A DNA stretch of 64,000 nucleotides from Dasypus novemcinctus (Eukaryota > Chordata > Mammalia > Cingulata > Dasypodidae): NCBI RefSeq assembly GCF_030445035.2, contig NC_080673.1, positions 182,819,216 to 182,883,215 of the forward strand, written 5' to 3'. The position numbers were made by a program, and so were the translations under genes. Numbering within the stretch: position 1 is the first letter of the stretch; each line of letters starts with the position of its first letter. Below, piece by piece: positions 33,331 through 45,420 of the stretch. The notes beneath the pieces are model-generated. The model had not been told where the DNA came from. It was given only the letters and a program-made list of their open reading frames with translations, and did no database searches.

Positions 33331-33769
33331 TGATGGTTAATTTTGTGTGTCAACTTGGCTAGGCCATGGTGTTCACTTGTTTGACCAGACATTGGCTTAG
33401 ATGTTTCTGTGATAGTATTTTGTATATGTGATTAACATCTTTAATAATGACTAAAGAAGATTACTCTAAATAACATGAATGGGGCTAATCCAATCAGTTG
33501 AAGGTCTTAAGAGCAAAAAAAACTGAAGTTTCCAAAGTAAGAAGAAAATTCTGCCTGCTAGACTACCACGTCAACTCTGGTCTGAATTTCCAGCTTGCTC
33601 CATGGATTTCAGACTAAAGACTATAGCATCAACTCTTGCAGGAATTTCCAGCCTGCTCTGGGCTGCCCTGTAGATTTTGGACTAGCCAGCCCCTAAGATT
33701 TCATGAGCCAATTCCTTAATATATGCATATGTGTGATTCTGTTTCTCTGAAGAACGCTGACTGATAGTA
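33331..33769 (+). repeat. LTR-like repeat, family A copy 2
   Basis: It begins tgatggttaattttgtgtgt caacttggct in phase with the other copies and ends with tgattctgtttctctgaaga and cgctgactgatag. Interior words (gctaatccaatcagttgaag, ccaattccttaatata) are shared with the copy at 57528. Confidence 0.65.
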
Positions 33770-33939
33770 CCTTATTGCATTAAGCAGTGCATCACACTTA
33801 TGTACTTACAGTAATGTAAAAACTCACTATTGATTGGGAGAATGGACAGCAGTGGGGGTGATGATAGGAAAGCTAAACCTCATCTACAAAAAAACAGATC
33901 AATAGATGCTGGTTTGAAGTTGTATGTATGTCAGAAAAA

Positions 33940-34370
33940 CATGTTCTTAACTAATCCATTCCTGTGGAGGTAAAATCCATTCCTATGGAGGTAAACCCAT
34001 TATAAGTAGGACTTTTATATGCGACTACTTCAGTTCAAGTGTGACCCACCTCATTCAGGATGGGTCTTAATCCTCTTACTGGAGTCATTTATAAATGGAA
34101 TGAATAGAGAGAAAGAGAGCGAGGAAGACTCATAAGCAAGAAGCTGAAATGAACACAACCCAGAAGAGAAGGGCAAGACCAGCAGATACTGCCATGTGCC
34201 TTGCCATATGGCAGAATCAAGGTTAGCTGGCAGCCAGTCTTTGAAAAGAAAGCATTGCCTTGATGATGCCTTGATTTGGACATTTTCTCGACCTCAAAAT
34301 TGTAAACTAAAAATTTATCAGTTTAAGCCATCCCGTTTCATGGTCTTCCTGGAAACGAAACTATATGGCT
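33940..34370 (+). repeat. LTR-like repeat, family B
   Basis: Words in order: ccattcctgtggaggtaaa, taagtaggacttttatatg, caggatgggtcttaatcct, ctggagtcatttataa, agcaagaagctgaaatgaac, agcagatactgccatgtgcc, gatgatgccttgatttggac and cctcaaaattgtaaact. The last part resembles the polyadenylation end of MaLR-type LTRs. Confidence 0.65.
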
Positions 34371-35639
34371 CGTTAAGCAGCAGAGCCAGGATTCAAACCC
34401 ATCTTGTCTGGTGCCAGAGACCTGCTCTTAACTGTCTTGCAAAGTCAGCAAGCTTGCGTTGTCTGTGGTGCAGATGGTCTGTCCTGGTCCAATTGTTCTC
34501 TTTCTCGTGAGGGCAGTAACGGTAGGAGAAACAGTACTGTCGTAGTGAATTTCTTCTGTTGCTCATGTCCTAATGAGATTCCATTTTCCTGAGTCCCAGG
34601 AGCTTCCTTGGCTGTTCCCGCCTTGCTGCCTGATTCTTCCATTCATTGCATTCTGCAGGCCACCCCACATCCTTCCAGCAAACTCCCTTTGCGCTTAAAT
34701 TAATCAGAGTCTGTTTCAGTTGCACGCCACCAGGAGTTCTAATGGATACAGAAATGAGCATCATTGCCTCCAACACATGGTGTAGACGAAGGGCTAGGGG
34801 GCCTCCTAGCTGTGCAAATGTTTGTGAAAGCCAAAGGAAGTTCAGGCTGGGGGAAGGCATTTGTACAAAGGGAGAGAGACAGGATGCAAGTCAACTATGT
34901 CAGGAATCCTAGAGAACATGTTTTCATTTCAATCAGAAAAAAAACAAAATTGGTCTGGTCTCCCATCCGGCACTTTCTCCTTCTTCCCTTGGAAGTGGAG
35001 ATTGAGTTGCTGCGGGGAGCAGACCACCAGTGGTGTTGGCATAGGGTTCAGACAGACATCAGAGCTAATCCTCTCTCTGGTCTAAGCAAAATGGTGATGA
35101 GGGCTTCCTGGGACAGCCGCTCCACTAACTGTGGCACTGCCACCCAGCTGATGTATTTTTAGAATATTGTGGAGTCCCGAGAAGTATCAGGAATATGTGT
35201 GGGAAAGCAGAGTGGAAGCTTGGAGGCTGGAACAGGGTGGGATTCTCTGGATCTGTGCTTCAGAGAATAAGCACGTAAATAGGGAGTATGGCTTCCCCAT
35301 TTTTAGGGGGCACTATGGCTTCCTGAGTTTCTACCATCTATATAAATATTTACAGTTCAGCTAGTTTGTCGTTTTTCTTCTTTTATCTGTCTTTCACGTG
35401 TAAGAGAATTCCCCAAATAGCTGTCTTGGCTGATCGCTTGTCACCCTACACCTCCACAGTTTCAGCTAAGATCTTGGTGACTGACAAAGTGAGGTGTCTA
35501 GGCCCAGCCTTTCTGCTGAAGCCCAACCTCACATGCCTGGAGAACCTTCAGGTTTAAGACCTGCCGGGTCCTGCCCTCTCCTCCTGCTCTCACTGACACT
35601 GCCCTGGCTCGAGGCTTCGTCAGCTCTCCCTTACCATGG
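34371..35639. other. No gene recognised
   Basis: Mixed sequence with no supported exon or bounded repeat. Confidence 0.4.
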
Positions 35640-36085
35640 CTCCTGTGATGTGTCTCCTCGAAAGGTAGGTTGATGTCCTAAACCCCCAGGATTGTGATTC
35701 TGGCCTTATTTGGAAATAAGGGCTTTGCAGATGCCATCAAATTAAAATGAGGTCATACTGGAGGAGGGTGAGCCCTAATCCAAGACGACCGGTGTCCTGA
35801 AAGGAAGAGACACAGACACACAGAGGGGAGAAGGTCATGTGAAGAGGGTGGCAAATATTGGAGTTGTGCTGCCACCAGCCAAGGCGCACCAAGGATTGAC
35901 GGTAGATGCCGGAAGCTAGGAAGAGGCGAGGAATGGTCCCCTCTAGAGCCTGCAGAGAGCACGGCCCTTCTGGGACCTTGATTTCAAACTTCTAGCCTCC
36001 AGAACTGTGAGAGAATGGATTTCTATTGTTTTTAGCCACCAAGCGAGTGGCAATTTGTTACTTCAACCCTGGGAAATGAATACAG
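35640..36085 (+). repeat. MLT1-type MaLR solitary LTR
   Basis: The order gtcctaaacccccagg, ttatttggaaataagggctt, ttaaaatgaggtcatactgg, gggtgagccctaatccaaga, cgaccggtgtcctgaaagga, ggccctt, cttctagcctccagaactgt and gagagaatggatttctattg is that of an MLT1-group LTR. Confidence 0.8.
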
Positions 36086-36139
36086 CTTCTTCCTAGGTCT
36101 TGGATGAGCCATCCTCTACCACCACTAAACTCTTATTCA

Positions 36140-36535
36140 TATGGTCGCCATGGTAGGTTGAGTGCTGTGCACCAATTTAGGCTCGTTCTTGGTCTTGCTC
36201 TGCATTCCTGTGGGTGGGAATCCATTGTAAATAGGACCTCTTGAAGATGTTCATTTGAGTTAAAGTGTGGCCCAACTGTATGCAGCTGGGCCTTAATCTG
36301 GATTACTGGAGTCCTTTGTAAGCAGAAGAAATTCAGACAGAGAGAGGAAGCCACTGGGAGGAGCCGGGAGCGGGAAATCGGCAGGAACCCGGAGTGTGGT
36401 GGAAAAGTCAAAGAATCCGTGACTGCCAGAGAGCCAACCAGAAGGCACCTGACCCCAGGTGGAAGCAGCCTTCTAGCCAGAAACCGATTTGTGGTGTTTG
36501 TGATAGCAACCTAGCAAAACTAAGAGAGTAGCCCA
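36140..36535 (+). repeat. LTR-like repeat, family B
   Basis: It follows the MLT1-type LTR directly and shows ccattgtaaataggacctc, ttgaagatgttcatttgag, gtggcccaactgtatgc, ccttaatctggattactgga and aaattcagacagagag. It shares its 5' two-thirds with the 23430 and 33940 copies. Confidence 0.65.
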
Positions 36536-37059
36536 GGCTGTCTTCTAAAAACATATGTCTGGTCAATCACTGCTCTGCTCAGAAGCCATCAGCATCTCCC
36601 TAGAGTACAAATTACTCAGCCTAGCCCTCAGTCTGTGTACCTGCGCCTCTGTTGAGTGAAATCCAGTTTGCCATGCACTGGGCTTTTGGACATCTAACCC
36701 AGATGAGTCAAAGGTTGGAAAATCTCTACCTAAAAGGGGAATGGACTAGCCCAAGCAGATTCTCTGCCTCTGGAGTTTGAACTGGAAAGCCATGGAGAAT
36801 TAGGAATTTTTCAGAGGGAAGCAGAAGGGGGACAGATGCATCAAGGGAGATGGTTGTATTGTGAGGGGAGTGGTGAGTAAGCCATGGTTATGAGTAAGCC
36901 ATGGCTGTGAGTCAGCAGAAGCTGTATGGAGAATTGCCTGGAAATAGCAGGAAGCAGAGAATGATGGAAGAGAATTATAATGAAGATCCAGAAATTCCTG
37001 CTGCCAAGAAGTAATGAGATGTCGTAAGCCCTAGGACTGCCTGGGATTCATTTATTCTT
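36536..37059. other. No gene recognised
   Basis: No supported exon or bounded repeat. The word gagtaagccatgg recurs near 36875 and 36892 as a small local duplication. Confidence 0.4.
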
Positions 37060-37190
37060 TCATTTGTTTTCTACCACTCTATTAAGCATCTACTATGTCT
37101 CAGGCACTGTTCTAAACTTTGATGAAGCCCTTGTCCTCAGGAAGCTTACATTCTACTTGGGGAGATAAATAATAAATAGACAAAAAAAAA
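37060..37190 (+). repeat. Ancient mammalian repeat fragment
   Basis: The words attaagcatctactatgtct, caggcactgttctaaac, tcctcaggaagcttacattc and tacttggggagataaa belong to the old family also seen near 5365. The family name is not assigned. Confidence 0.5.
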
Positions 37191-37199
37191 TTAATAAGC

Positions 37200-37290
37200 A
37201 ATAGGGGAGCAGATGCAGCTGAAGTGGTTGAGTGCCTGCTTCCCATATATAAGGTCCTGATTCAAGCCCCCATACCTCCTAAAAAAATAA
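37200..37290 (+). mobile_element. DAS-SINE monomer
   Basis: Head ggggagcagatgcagctgaa, then gtggttgagtgcctgcttcc, catatataaggtcctgattc and tacctcctaaaaaaata tail. This is a complete short monomer. Confidence 0.78.
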
Positions 37291-38029
37291 AAATAGGCAA
37301 TGATAGGAGTAATTGAGATTGGGTAACTTACCCAAAACCTAGTGCTTAAAACAATGGTTTATAATCTCTCGTAATTCCAAGGATTGATTGGGTGTTCTTC
37401 TGCTCCACAAGGTGTGGCTGGACGCTGGGACAGCTGAAGTCACTGGGAACTTGACTGAGCAGGATCATCCAGCGTGCCTCATTCACATGCCAGCTGGCTA
37501 GCTGTCAGCTGGGAGCTCAGTGGGGCCGTCTGTGGGAGCACCATACCTGACAGCTCCCAGCATGGCATCTGGGTTCCCAGGGGGAGTGCCCCAAGGGAAT
37601 CAGGAGAAAGCTGCAAGGCTTCAGATGGGTTGGTGTTGTTCGGTTTCCATAGTAGAGTAGTTATCATGTTCGTCTCACACAGAAGGGTTGGTGTTGGAAG
37701 AACCCAGAGTCCTTTAGGCTCCATTGTATTGGTCAAGCAGGTCATGGAACCAGACCAGGTTCAGGAGGAGGGGAACTAGACCCCACTGCTCAGTGGAGGC
37801 AATGACAAGGAATTTGCAGTTATCCTTAATCTACTACAGTTCTGCTGGTACTTCTTTCATCAGCTGATTACATCATTTGTCACCCTTTGCCTTATATTAC
37901 GACGTTTACGTTCTCTTTATCTCACATACTAGATTTTAAGCCTCTGATGAGAGGTTCCAGCTTATTTAACCCAGTGCTTTCACTGTAACAACCACAATAA
38001 TAACCACTAACATACAGTAAGTGCCGACC
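37291..38029. other. No gene recognised
   Basis: No exon supported. An L2-like remnant may cover about 37850-37980. Confidence 0.35.
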
Positions 38030-38660
38030 ATTTCTTTATTTCATCTACTTACACCCAAGATCTCATTTAATCTACATTATCCATTACCTTAGTGTGCCAG
38101 AGCTGCTATAACAAATATCACCTACTGATTGGTTTAACAATAGGAATTTATTGTCTTATGGTTTAGGAGACCAGAATCTCCAGTCAAGGTGTTGGCAAGG
38201 CCAAGCTTTCCCCCCCAAAGTCCGTGGCCTTCTGGTGTTGGCTTGCTGCAATCCTTAGGGTTCCTTAGCTTGTGTCCCTGACTGCCATCATATGGGGATG
38301 CCGTTGATCTCCTCCTGTATTTTTCTCTGACTTCTGTTTTTTTATAAAGTCCTCAGTAATACAGATTAAGAGCCACCTGATTCAGTTGGGCACAGCTAAG
38401 TAGGATTTCAGAAGTTCCTATTCACAAATAAGTCCTTGCCTTAACTGCTCATGCACTTTCAAAGAGGCCTATTTACAAATGAGTGCACACCCACAGGAAC
38501 AGATTAAGATGAAGAAAATGTCCTTTGAGGGGGTACATAATCCAATCAGCCATGCCCACTTTACAGATGGGTAAACTGAGGAACAAAGAGGTTCAGGTTT
38601 GCCCAAAGTAGTAAGTGGAAAAGCCAGTATTTGAACCCATTTAAGAACCTGTGTTCTTAT
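38030..38660 (-). repeat. MIR fragment split by LTR-like family B insertion
   Basis: Reverse-strand MIR pieces at about 38030-38087 and 38553-38660 (cactttacagatgggtaaac, gaggaacaaagaggttcag, gtaagtggaaaagccag) flank an inserted family B LTR-like repeat at about 38088-38552 on the minus strand (aataggaatttattgtctta, ggtgttggcaaggccaagc, ttataaagtcctcagtaata, cagattaagagccacc). Confidence 0.65.
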
Positions 38661-39921
38661 TCTCTCTCTCCTACAACTGCCTCACAATCTTGGCACCAGG
38701 GAAATGTGGTGGAATCCCTCTGTTGCTTGCAATACTCAAGTGTCACTTGACAGAGAAGAAGAAAGGACACAGGACAGAAAGTAAGTGGTGGCACAGAGTT
38801 GTCAGCCATGACTCTAGATAGCTCTAGGAGACACATCGGAAGATGAGTACTGAGCATCACTTGGCAACTGCTAAATGAAGGGCAGAGTGTTTGGGAGCTA
38901 ATTAACAACTGGAAGTATTTATTGGGTCTGAGTGATGTGAAACTTTCCTCTGAAAGTCCAATTTTCTATCTGCCAAGATAAGTGATGGAGGTTTATGGTT
39001 CACATTCCAGCACATCTGCTCAGGGACCTACAACTCTGAATTTCTGACCCATTTCTTCCCAGCTAGAAGGGTATCTAGATTTACTTGCCATCAGGAATAA
39101 GCACCACCTCCTGGCTTGGTAAGAACCTAGTTTTAGAAGGTTCTGTTTTTATCGTGGGATTATCCATCGATGTACACAAGCTTTCTGAGGAGAAGGAGAC
39201 ACTTAAACCCAGGAAAAGTGGAGGCTTCATACAGGAAGGTGGCAAATAAATTGTCAGTGTTATACACTGAACAACCTCTTATCCCTCTGACCTTCCGTGG
39301 GCATGCCAGAGGGCATGGATAGGTCAAAAGTCTGAAAAGCAACCTCAGTTCTTCAGTGTGAATGGGAACAAACTGAAGCACAGGTTTGTTTGCTTTTGTT
39401 TAGCCTCCATTCCTTGTAGGCTGACCACCCCCACCCCCACCCGTACCATTCCAGAAAGACATCACCTGTGAGCAGTGGCCCCCTTCTTTCACAGAAGAGT
39501 GTGTCTTCAGTGCTTCAAGGAAACAATTATGCAGCTCCCATGCACCTTGGGTGTCAGGAAAGTGATTCACTGGGTCAGCCTGGTCAGCCAGCATTCTTAA
39601 ATCTTCACAGTCAATTCTCCTGGCTCCGTTCCACTCCTTAGTCCCTAGGAGGGTAAACGGTACATTAGCTTTCAATGTACTGCCCTAACTCGAGAAACAT
39701 CTGGACACTATAGGCAGGGCAGAAAACCCCCAAAAATCAGCATCCCATTGGTAGGCCTTACCTTGGAATTTTATGATAATCTATCTCCCCCAATATATCA
39801 GTTAGACTCATTTATAATTTTTCTGCACGTGGTTCTTCTGCCTCTTTTATTTGAACCTATGATTAGCATTATACTCATTAAATATATGTCCCAGAGACTT
39901 AAATCTTTGGTCTGTTCATAT
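38661..39921. other. No gene recognised
   Basis: No exon or bounded repeat is supported. A short (cccca)n run lies near 39425-39442. Confidence 0.4.
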
Positions 39922-40565
39922 GCTGGTTGAGCCCTGATTCTCAGCAGAGTTGCAGCCAACACCTAGTCTCCAGTTCATTAGACTCACCCAGAACAATTAA
40001 CAAAAGGATGGTGATGTTTTAACAAAAAACAGAGTATCTACAACTGCAAGCAGGACAGTTCCATCCATCTGTTCCATGGGTTTTAAGCCCCCTCTCAATC
40101 AGAAGCAGAGTGGGCATCACCACCCCCAAATCCTCAGGATTGAGAATTGAACAAACATAAGGGGAGAATGCAACATTGGACCAATGTAGACTTATTATTC
40201 TAATAATGGAAGAACTTGCAACAGTGCTATAAAAACAGTGGTCACCAGAAGTTCTGAGGGGAGGGAAAGGGAAGAATAGGTGTAACATGGGGCATTTTGG
40301 GGACATTGAAATTTTTCTGCATGATATTGCAATGACGGATACAGGCCATTATACATTTTGCCAAAATCTATAAAATTGTGTGGTGCAAAGTGTTTTCCAT
40401 AATGTAATCTACCATGGTTAGGAACAAAGCTTCAATATTTGTTCATCAATTGTAACAAATATACCACGCTAATGAAAGATGTTAATGGGGGAAAGCGTGT
40501 GTGTAGGGTATATTTTCAATGTAAATCTTATGTAATCTAAAGCTTTTTAAAAAATAAAGAAAAAA
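39922..40565 (+). mobile_element. L1/HAL1-lineage 3' region
   Basis: It shares block order with 61600-62335: gttgcagccaacacctagtc, tacaactgcaagcagg, ttaagccccctctcaatcag, then gatattgcaatgacggatac and an A-rich end. It has no intact reading frame. It is an older subfamily than the copy at 61.9 kb. Confidence 0.6.
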
Positions 40566-40582
40566 AAAGAATACTGCTCTAA

Positions 40583-41505
40583 GCCCTATGTTTTATTTGC
40601 AAAAGCCTGCCAAGGCAATATACCAGAAATGGGTTGACTTTTACAATGGGGATTTATTAAATTGCAAGCTTTCAACTCTTGAGGCTGTGAAAGTGTCCAA
40701 ATCAAGGCATCATCAGATTATGCTTTCTCCCCCAAGACTGGCACATGGCGGTGTCACCCTTCTCCTCCAGGTTTCACTGCTTCAGCTTCTGGCTTCCTCT
40801 TTCCTGGATTCTGTTGACTTCAACTTCTTGCTCTCATGGTCTCTCTCTGTCTCTGCAGCCTATTTTCTCCATATATTCATCCTGTTTAATGAACTCCAGT
40901 AAGAGGATTAAGACCCACTCTGGGCTATGTCTTACTGAAGTGATCTAATCAAATGGTCCTTAACCGAATCTCATCTTTTTTTTTTTTTAAGATTTATTTA
41001 TTTATTTATTTCTCTCCCCTCCCCCCCCCCACCCCAGTTGTCTGTTCTCTGTGTCTATTTGCTGTGTCTTCTTTGTTCGCTTCTGTTGTTGTCAGCGGCA
41101 CGGAAATCTGTGTTTCTTTTTGTTGCATCATCTTGTTGCGTCAGTTCTCCGTGTGTGCAGCACCATTCCTGGGCAGGCTGCTCTTTCTTTCGCGCTGGGC
41201 AGCTCTCCTTACGGGGTGCACTCCTTCCACATGGGGCTCTCCTACGCAGGGGACACCCCGGCGTGGCACGGCACTCCTTGCATCAGCACTGCGCATGGGC
41301 CAGCTGCACACGGGTCAAGGAGGCCCGGGGTTTGAACTGCGGACCTCCCATGTGGTAGACGGATGCCCTAACCACTGGGCCAAGTCCGCCACCAAATCTC
41401 ATCTTAAAAAAGGGTCCCACCTACAATAGGTTCACACACATAGGAATGGATTGTTTTAAGAACATAATTTTCTGGGGGCCACAGAAAATTCAAACTATCA
41501 CACCT
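40583..41505 (-). repeat. LTR-like repeat, family B, split by a DAS-SINE
   Basis: Minus-strand copy: ggggatttattaaattgcaa, caaatcaaggcatcatcaga, ctcccccaagactggcacat, then aagaggattaagacccactc. After the SINE it continues with gggtcccacctacaataggt and cataggaatgg. The order mirrors the plus-strand copies. Confidence 0.65.
40967..41405 (-). mobile_element. Full-length DAS-SINE with target-site duplications
   Basis: Element at 40978-41394, minus strand, with T-rich tail, (tta)n-like attta run, c-rich run, gttgtctgttctctgtgtct and inverted head ending ccaagtccgcc. The 11-bp duplication aatctcatctt is at 40967-40977 and 41395-41405. Low divergence marks it as young. Confidence 0.92.
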
Positions 41506-41589
41506 TAGAAAGTCTGAAATGAGTGAATACTGCTGAATGATAGAGAAATCCATTCTGAAATCCCCAACTACTTATATAATAAGGTCAAC

Positions 41590-42081
41590 CAAAAATGCTA
41601 TTGCAGTTAGGTTTAAGACAATATTATCTTATGTGGACTGTTAGCCTGGCTGAATATTCTTATCCTCTCGCCTTGCCACCCACTCCCCTGATCCATTATC
41701 CACAAAACAGCCAGGACCAAACCTTAGAAAAAATGAAATTTGGATTGTATTATCTCTTGCTAAAATACCCCAAGAGCTTCCTGATCATTTAGAATAAAAT
41801 CCAAACATTCTTCCATGTCCTAGATGGTTCAAGATGACGTGTCCCTTCCTTCCTATTCTACGTCATCTACCTCCATTCCCCTACACTAATAGCACCGACT
41901 ACTGGAGGTTCCTGTTTGTTCTTGAACACTAATCTAGCCTCTGGGCCATTATATTTGTAGTTCCCTCTGCCTAAAAAGCTGTGCTCAGCTCTGGGCTTGG
42001 CTGGTTATTCAAATATCTGTTTAAGTGGCACTCCCTCAGGGAGTTTATCTACCTACTGTATCTCTCCCACCTTCTGGTGTG
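41590..42081 (+). repeat. L2 LINE, 5' part, interrupted by Tigger1
   Basis: Words gaataaaatccaaacattct, ccatgtcctagatggttcaa, cctctgggccattatatttg, tagttccctctgcctaaa and ggcactccctcagggag are those of the L2 3' region. The terminal part (acttggcacatagtaggttt, cagtaagtattcgttgaa) resumes at 45478-45530, beyond the Tigger1. Confidence 0.8.
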
Positions 42082-42197
42082 CAGGCATACCTCAGAGATA
42101 TTGGTTCCAGACCACCACAGTAAAACAAATACCACAATAAAGCCAGTCACGTGAACTTTTTTGGTTTCCCAGTACAATAAAAGTTTTGTTTACACTA

Positions 42198-42636
42198 TAC
42201 TATATTCCATTTTTTAAAAAAGATTTATTTTTTTTAATTTCTTTCCCCACCCCTCCCTGTTGTCTGCTCTCTGTGTCCATTCGCTGTGTGTTCTTCTGTG
42301 TCCATTTCCACCCTCTGCGGCACTGGGAAACTGCGTCTATTTTTTGTTGCATCATCTTGCTGCATCAGCTCTCCGTGTGTGTGGTGCCACTCCTGGGCAG
42401 GCTGCCCTTTTTTCACGTGTGGTGGCTTTCCTTGCAGGGCATACTCCTTGCGTGTGTGTACCCCTATGCGGGGGCGTTGCTGCGTGGCACAACACTCCTT
42501 GTGTGCGGCAGCTCTGCGCGTGGGCCAGCTCACCACATGGGTTAGGAGGCCCTGGGTATGGAACCCTGGACCCTCCCATATGGTAGGTGGATGCTCTATC
42601 CATTGAGCTGCATCTGCTTCCCTACTATATTCTATT
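42198..42636 (-). mobile_element. Diverged full-length DAS-SINE inside Tigger1
   Basis: Element at 42212-42622 with T-rich start, gttgtctgctctctgtgtcc, gcatcatcttgctgcatcag and inverted head ending gctgcatctgcttccc. The target duplication is tactatattccatt at 42198-42211 against tactatattctatt at 42623-42636, one mismatch. It is clearly older than the copies at 3914 and 40978. Confidence 0.85.
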
Positions 42637-43439
42637 AAGTGTACAATAGCATTGTCTAAAAAATGTACATACCTTACTTTTAAAAGGCTTTATTGCTAAA
42701 CAATGCTAGCATTTTTTTTAGCAATAAACTAGCCTCCAGGGAGTTGTCATCTTTTTGCTGGTAGAGGGTCGTGACTCCATGTTGAGGGCTGTTGACTGAT
42801 CAGGGTGGTGGTTGCTGAAAGTTTGGGTGGCTGTGCCAATTTCTTAAAATAAAACAACAATGAAATTTGCCTCATCAATTGACTCTTCCTTTCAGGAAAG
42901 ATTTCTCTGTAGCATGTGGTGCTATTTGACAGTATTCTACCCTCAGTAGAACTTTCTACAAAGTTGGAATCAATTCTCTCAAACCCTGCCACTGCTTTAT
43001 CAATTAAGTTGATGCAATATTCTAAATCTTCGTTGTCATTTCAATAATGTTCACAGCTTCTTCACCAATAGTAGATCCCATCTCAAGAAACCACTGTTTT
43101 TGCTCACCTGTAAGAAGCAACTCTTCATCTGTTCAAATTTTATCATGAGGCTGTCACAGCTCTAACTCGTTCTCTTGCTATTTCCACCACATCTGCAGTA
43201 ACTTCTCCACTGAAGTTTGAACCCCTCGAAGTTATCCATAAGGGTTGGGATCAACTTCTTCCAAACTCTTATGACTGTTGGTGTTTTGATCTATTCCCAT
43301 GAATTAATGGCACCTAGAATACAGAATCCTTTCCATGGTTTTCAATTTACTTGCCCAGATCCATCAGAGGAATTACTATCTATGGCAACTATAGCCTTAT
43401 GAAATCTATAGCTTCAATAGTACGACCTGAAAGTTAAAT

Positions 43440-43850
43440 TTCTCCTTGAATTGTTCTGTATAGTATTGCAATGGTGGATACAGGCTATTATACATTTTTG
43501 TCAAAACCTATAAAAACTATACAGTGCAAAGGGTAAACCATAATGTAAACTGTAGACATTGGCTAGTATCAATGCTTCAAAACTGGTTCATCAATTGTAA
43601 CAATTGTACCTCACTAATGTAAGGTATTTTTAATAGGGGAAAATGTGGGAGGGGAATGGGGTGGATTATATGGGAATCCCCTATAATTTTTTTAGGAGGC
43701 ACTGGAAATTGAACCCAGGACCTTGTACATGTGAAGCAGGCATTCAACTACTGAGCTACGCCCACTCTGTGGAATCCCCTATACTTTCAATGTAACTTTT
43801 CTGTAACCTAAAACTTCTCTAAAAATAAAGTGTATTAAAAATGAAAACTA
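43440..43850 (+). mobile_element. L1/HAL1-lineage 3' end inside Tigger1
   Basis: Block words tagtattgcaatggtggata, caggctattatacatttttg, catcaattgtaacaattgta and the end ctgtaacctaaaacttctct with aaaaataaag match the copy at 39922-40565. It separates Tigger1 transposase segments. Confidence 0.68.
43673..43783 (-). mobile_element. DAS-SINE monomer nested inside the LINE end
   Basis: Element at 43686-43770 with T run, aggaggcactggaaattgaa, gtgaagcaggcattcaacta and ctgagctacgcccactctg. The 13-bp duplication ggaatcccctata is perfect at 43673-43685 and 43771-43783. This gives a third level of nesting: L2, Tigger1, LINE end, SINE. Confidence 0.88.
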
Positions 43851-45180
43851 CTCCCTGATCCATGGGCTGCAGAATGGATGTTGTGTTAGCAGCAATGAAA
43901 ACAACATTAATATCATTGTACATCTCCATCAGAGTGGACTGTCAATGAGCAGTCATATTTTGAAAGGAATCTTTTTTCTAAGCAGTAGGTCTCACCAGTG
44001 GACTTAAAATATTCAAAAAACTGTGTTGTAAACAGATGTGCTGTCATCTAGGCTTTGTTGTTCCATTTATAAAGAACAGACAGAGCTGAATTAGTGTAAT
44101 TCTTAAGAGTCCTAGGATTTTTTGAATGGTAAATGAGCATTGGCTTCAACTTAAAGTTACCAGCTTCATTAGCCCCTAGCAAGAGAGTCAACCTGTCCTT
44201 TGCAGCTTTGAAGCCAGGCACTGACTTCTCCCCTCCAGCTATCAAAGTCCTAGATGTCATCTCCTTTTAACAGAAGGCCATTTGGTCTACATTGAAAATC
44301 TGCTGTTTAGTCTATCCACCTACATCTGTCATCTTAGGTTTTCTGGATAACTTGCTGCAGCTTCTACATCAGCACTTGCTGCTTCACCTTGCACTTTTGT
44401 GTTATGGAGACAGCTTCTTTCCTTAAATCTCATGAACCAATTTCTGCTATCTTCCAGCTTTTCTTCTGCATCTTCCTCACCTCTCTCTGCCTTCACAGAA
44501 TTGAAGAGAGCTAGGGACTTGCTCTGAATAAGGCTTTGACCTAAGGGAATGTTGTGGCTTGTTTAATCTTCTCTCCAGACCACTGAAACTTTCTCCATAT
44601 TAGCAATAAGACTGTTTAGCTTTCTTATTATTTGTGTATTAACTGGTATAGCACTTTTAATTTCCTTCCAGAACTTTTCCTTTGCATTCACAACTCGGCT
44701 AACTGTTTGGCACAAGAGACCTAGCTTTCGGCCTATATCAGCTTTCAATGTGGTTTTAAGTGAGAAATTTACAATTCCGACTTTCACTTGAACACTTAGA
44801 GACCATTGTAGGATTATTAATCGGCATAATTTCAATATTGTTGTGTCTAAGGAAACAGGAGGAGGCCTGAGAAGAGGGAAAGAAATGAGGGAACAGCTGA
44901 TCTGTGCAGCAGTCAGAACACACAACATCTATTACATTCACTGCCTTATAGGGGCACAGTTTGTGGCACCCCAAACAATTACAATAGTAAGATCAAAGAT
45001 CACTGATCACATATCACCATTTCACATTAATACTAGTGAAAAAGTTTGAAATATCGCAAGAATTACCAAAATGTGACACAGGGACATGAAGTGAGCACAT
45101 GCTGTTGGAAAAATTATACTGGTAGACTTATTCAGTGCAAGGATGTCACAAACTTTCAATTTGTAAAAAACACAATATCT

Positions 45181-45420
45181 GGGGAGTAGATGGAGCTCAA
45201 GGGGTTGAGCACCTGCTTCCCATGCACGAGATCCTGTGTTTGATCCCTGGTACCTCCTAAAAACAAACAGACATACAAATAAACAAACAAACAGAAAAAA
45301 CAACTATCATTGGGAGCAGATGTAGTTCAGTGATTGAGCACCTGCTTCCCATGTACAAGCATGTACAAGATCCTGAGTTCAATCCCTGGTTACTCCTAAA
45401 AATCAACAATAAAAAGCAAA
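45181..45420 (+). mobile_element. Two DAS-SINE monomers in tandem near the Tigger1 right end
   Basis: Copy one: ggggagtagatggagctcaa, gagcacctgcttcccatgc and tacctcctaaaaacaaac with caaa tail. Copy two from about 45308: gggagcagatgtagttcagt, gagcacctgcttcccatgta and tactcctaaaaatcaac. Copy two holds a small internal duplication of catgtacaag. Confidence 0.8.

Larger units (their letters stand above)
42747..44806 (-). pseudogene. Tigger1 transposase, broken
   Basis: Separate frames on the minus strand translate to recognisable Tigger1 transposase pieces. The start is ATG 44804-44806 (MVSKCSSE), followed by a frameshift. The N-terminal helix-turn-helix region reads [20 protein letters not shown] in 44563-44928, a middle piece [20 protein letters not shown] lies in 44048-44260, and the C-terminus [11 protein letters not shown] to PAKR is in 42747-42992. 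Frameshifts, stops and a LINE insertion destroy the gene. The protein family belongs to the pogo group, whose relatives gave rise to host genes such as JRK and CENPB, but nothing here suggests domestication. Confidence 0.88.

Noticed and set aside
42747-44806. Domesticated Tigger-derived gene
   Set aside because: The transposase is broken by frameshifts, stops and insertions, so selection on a protein is excluded.
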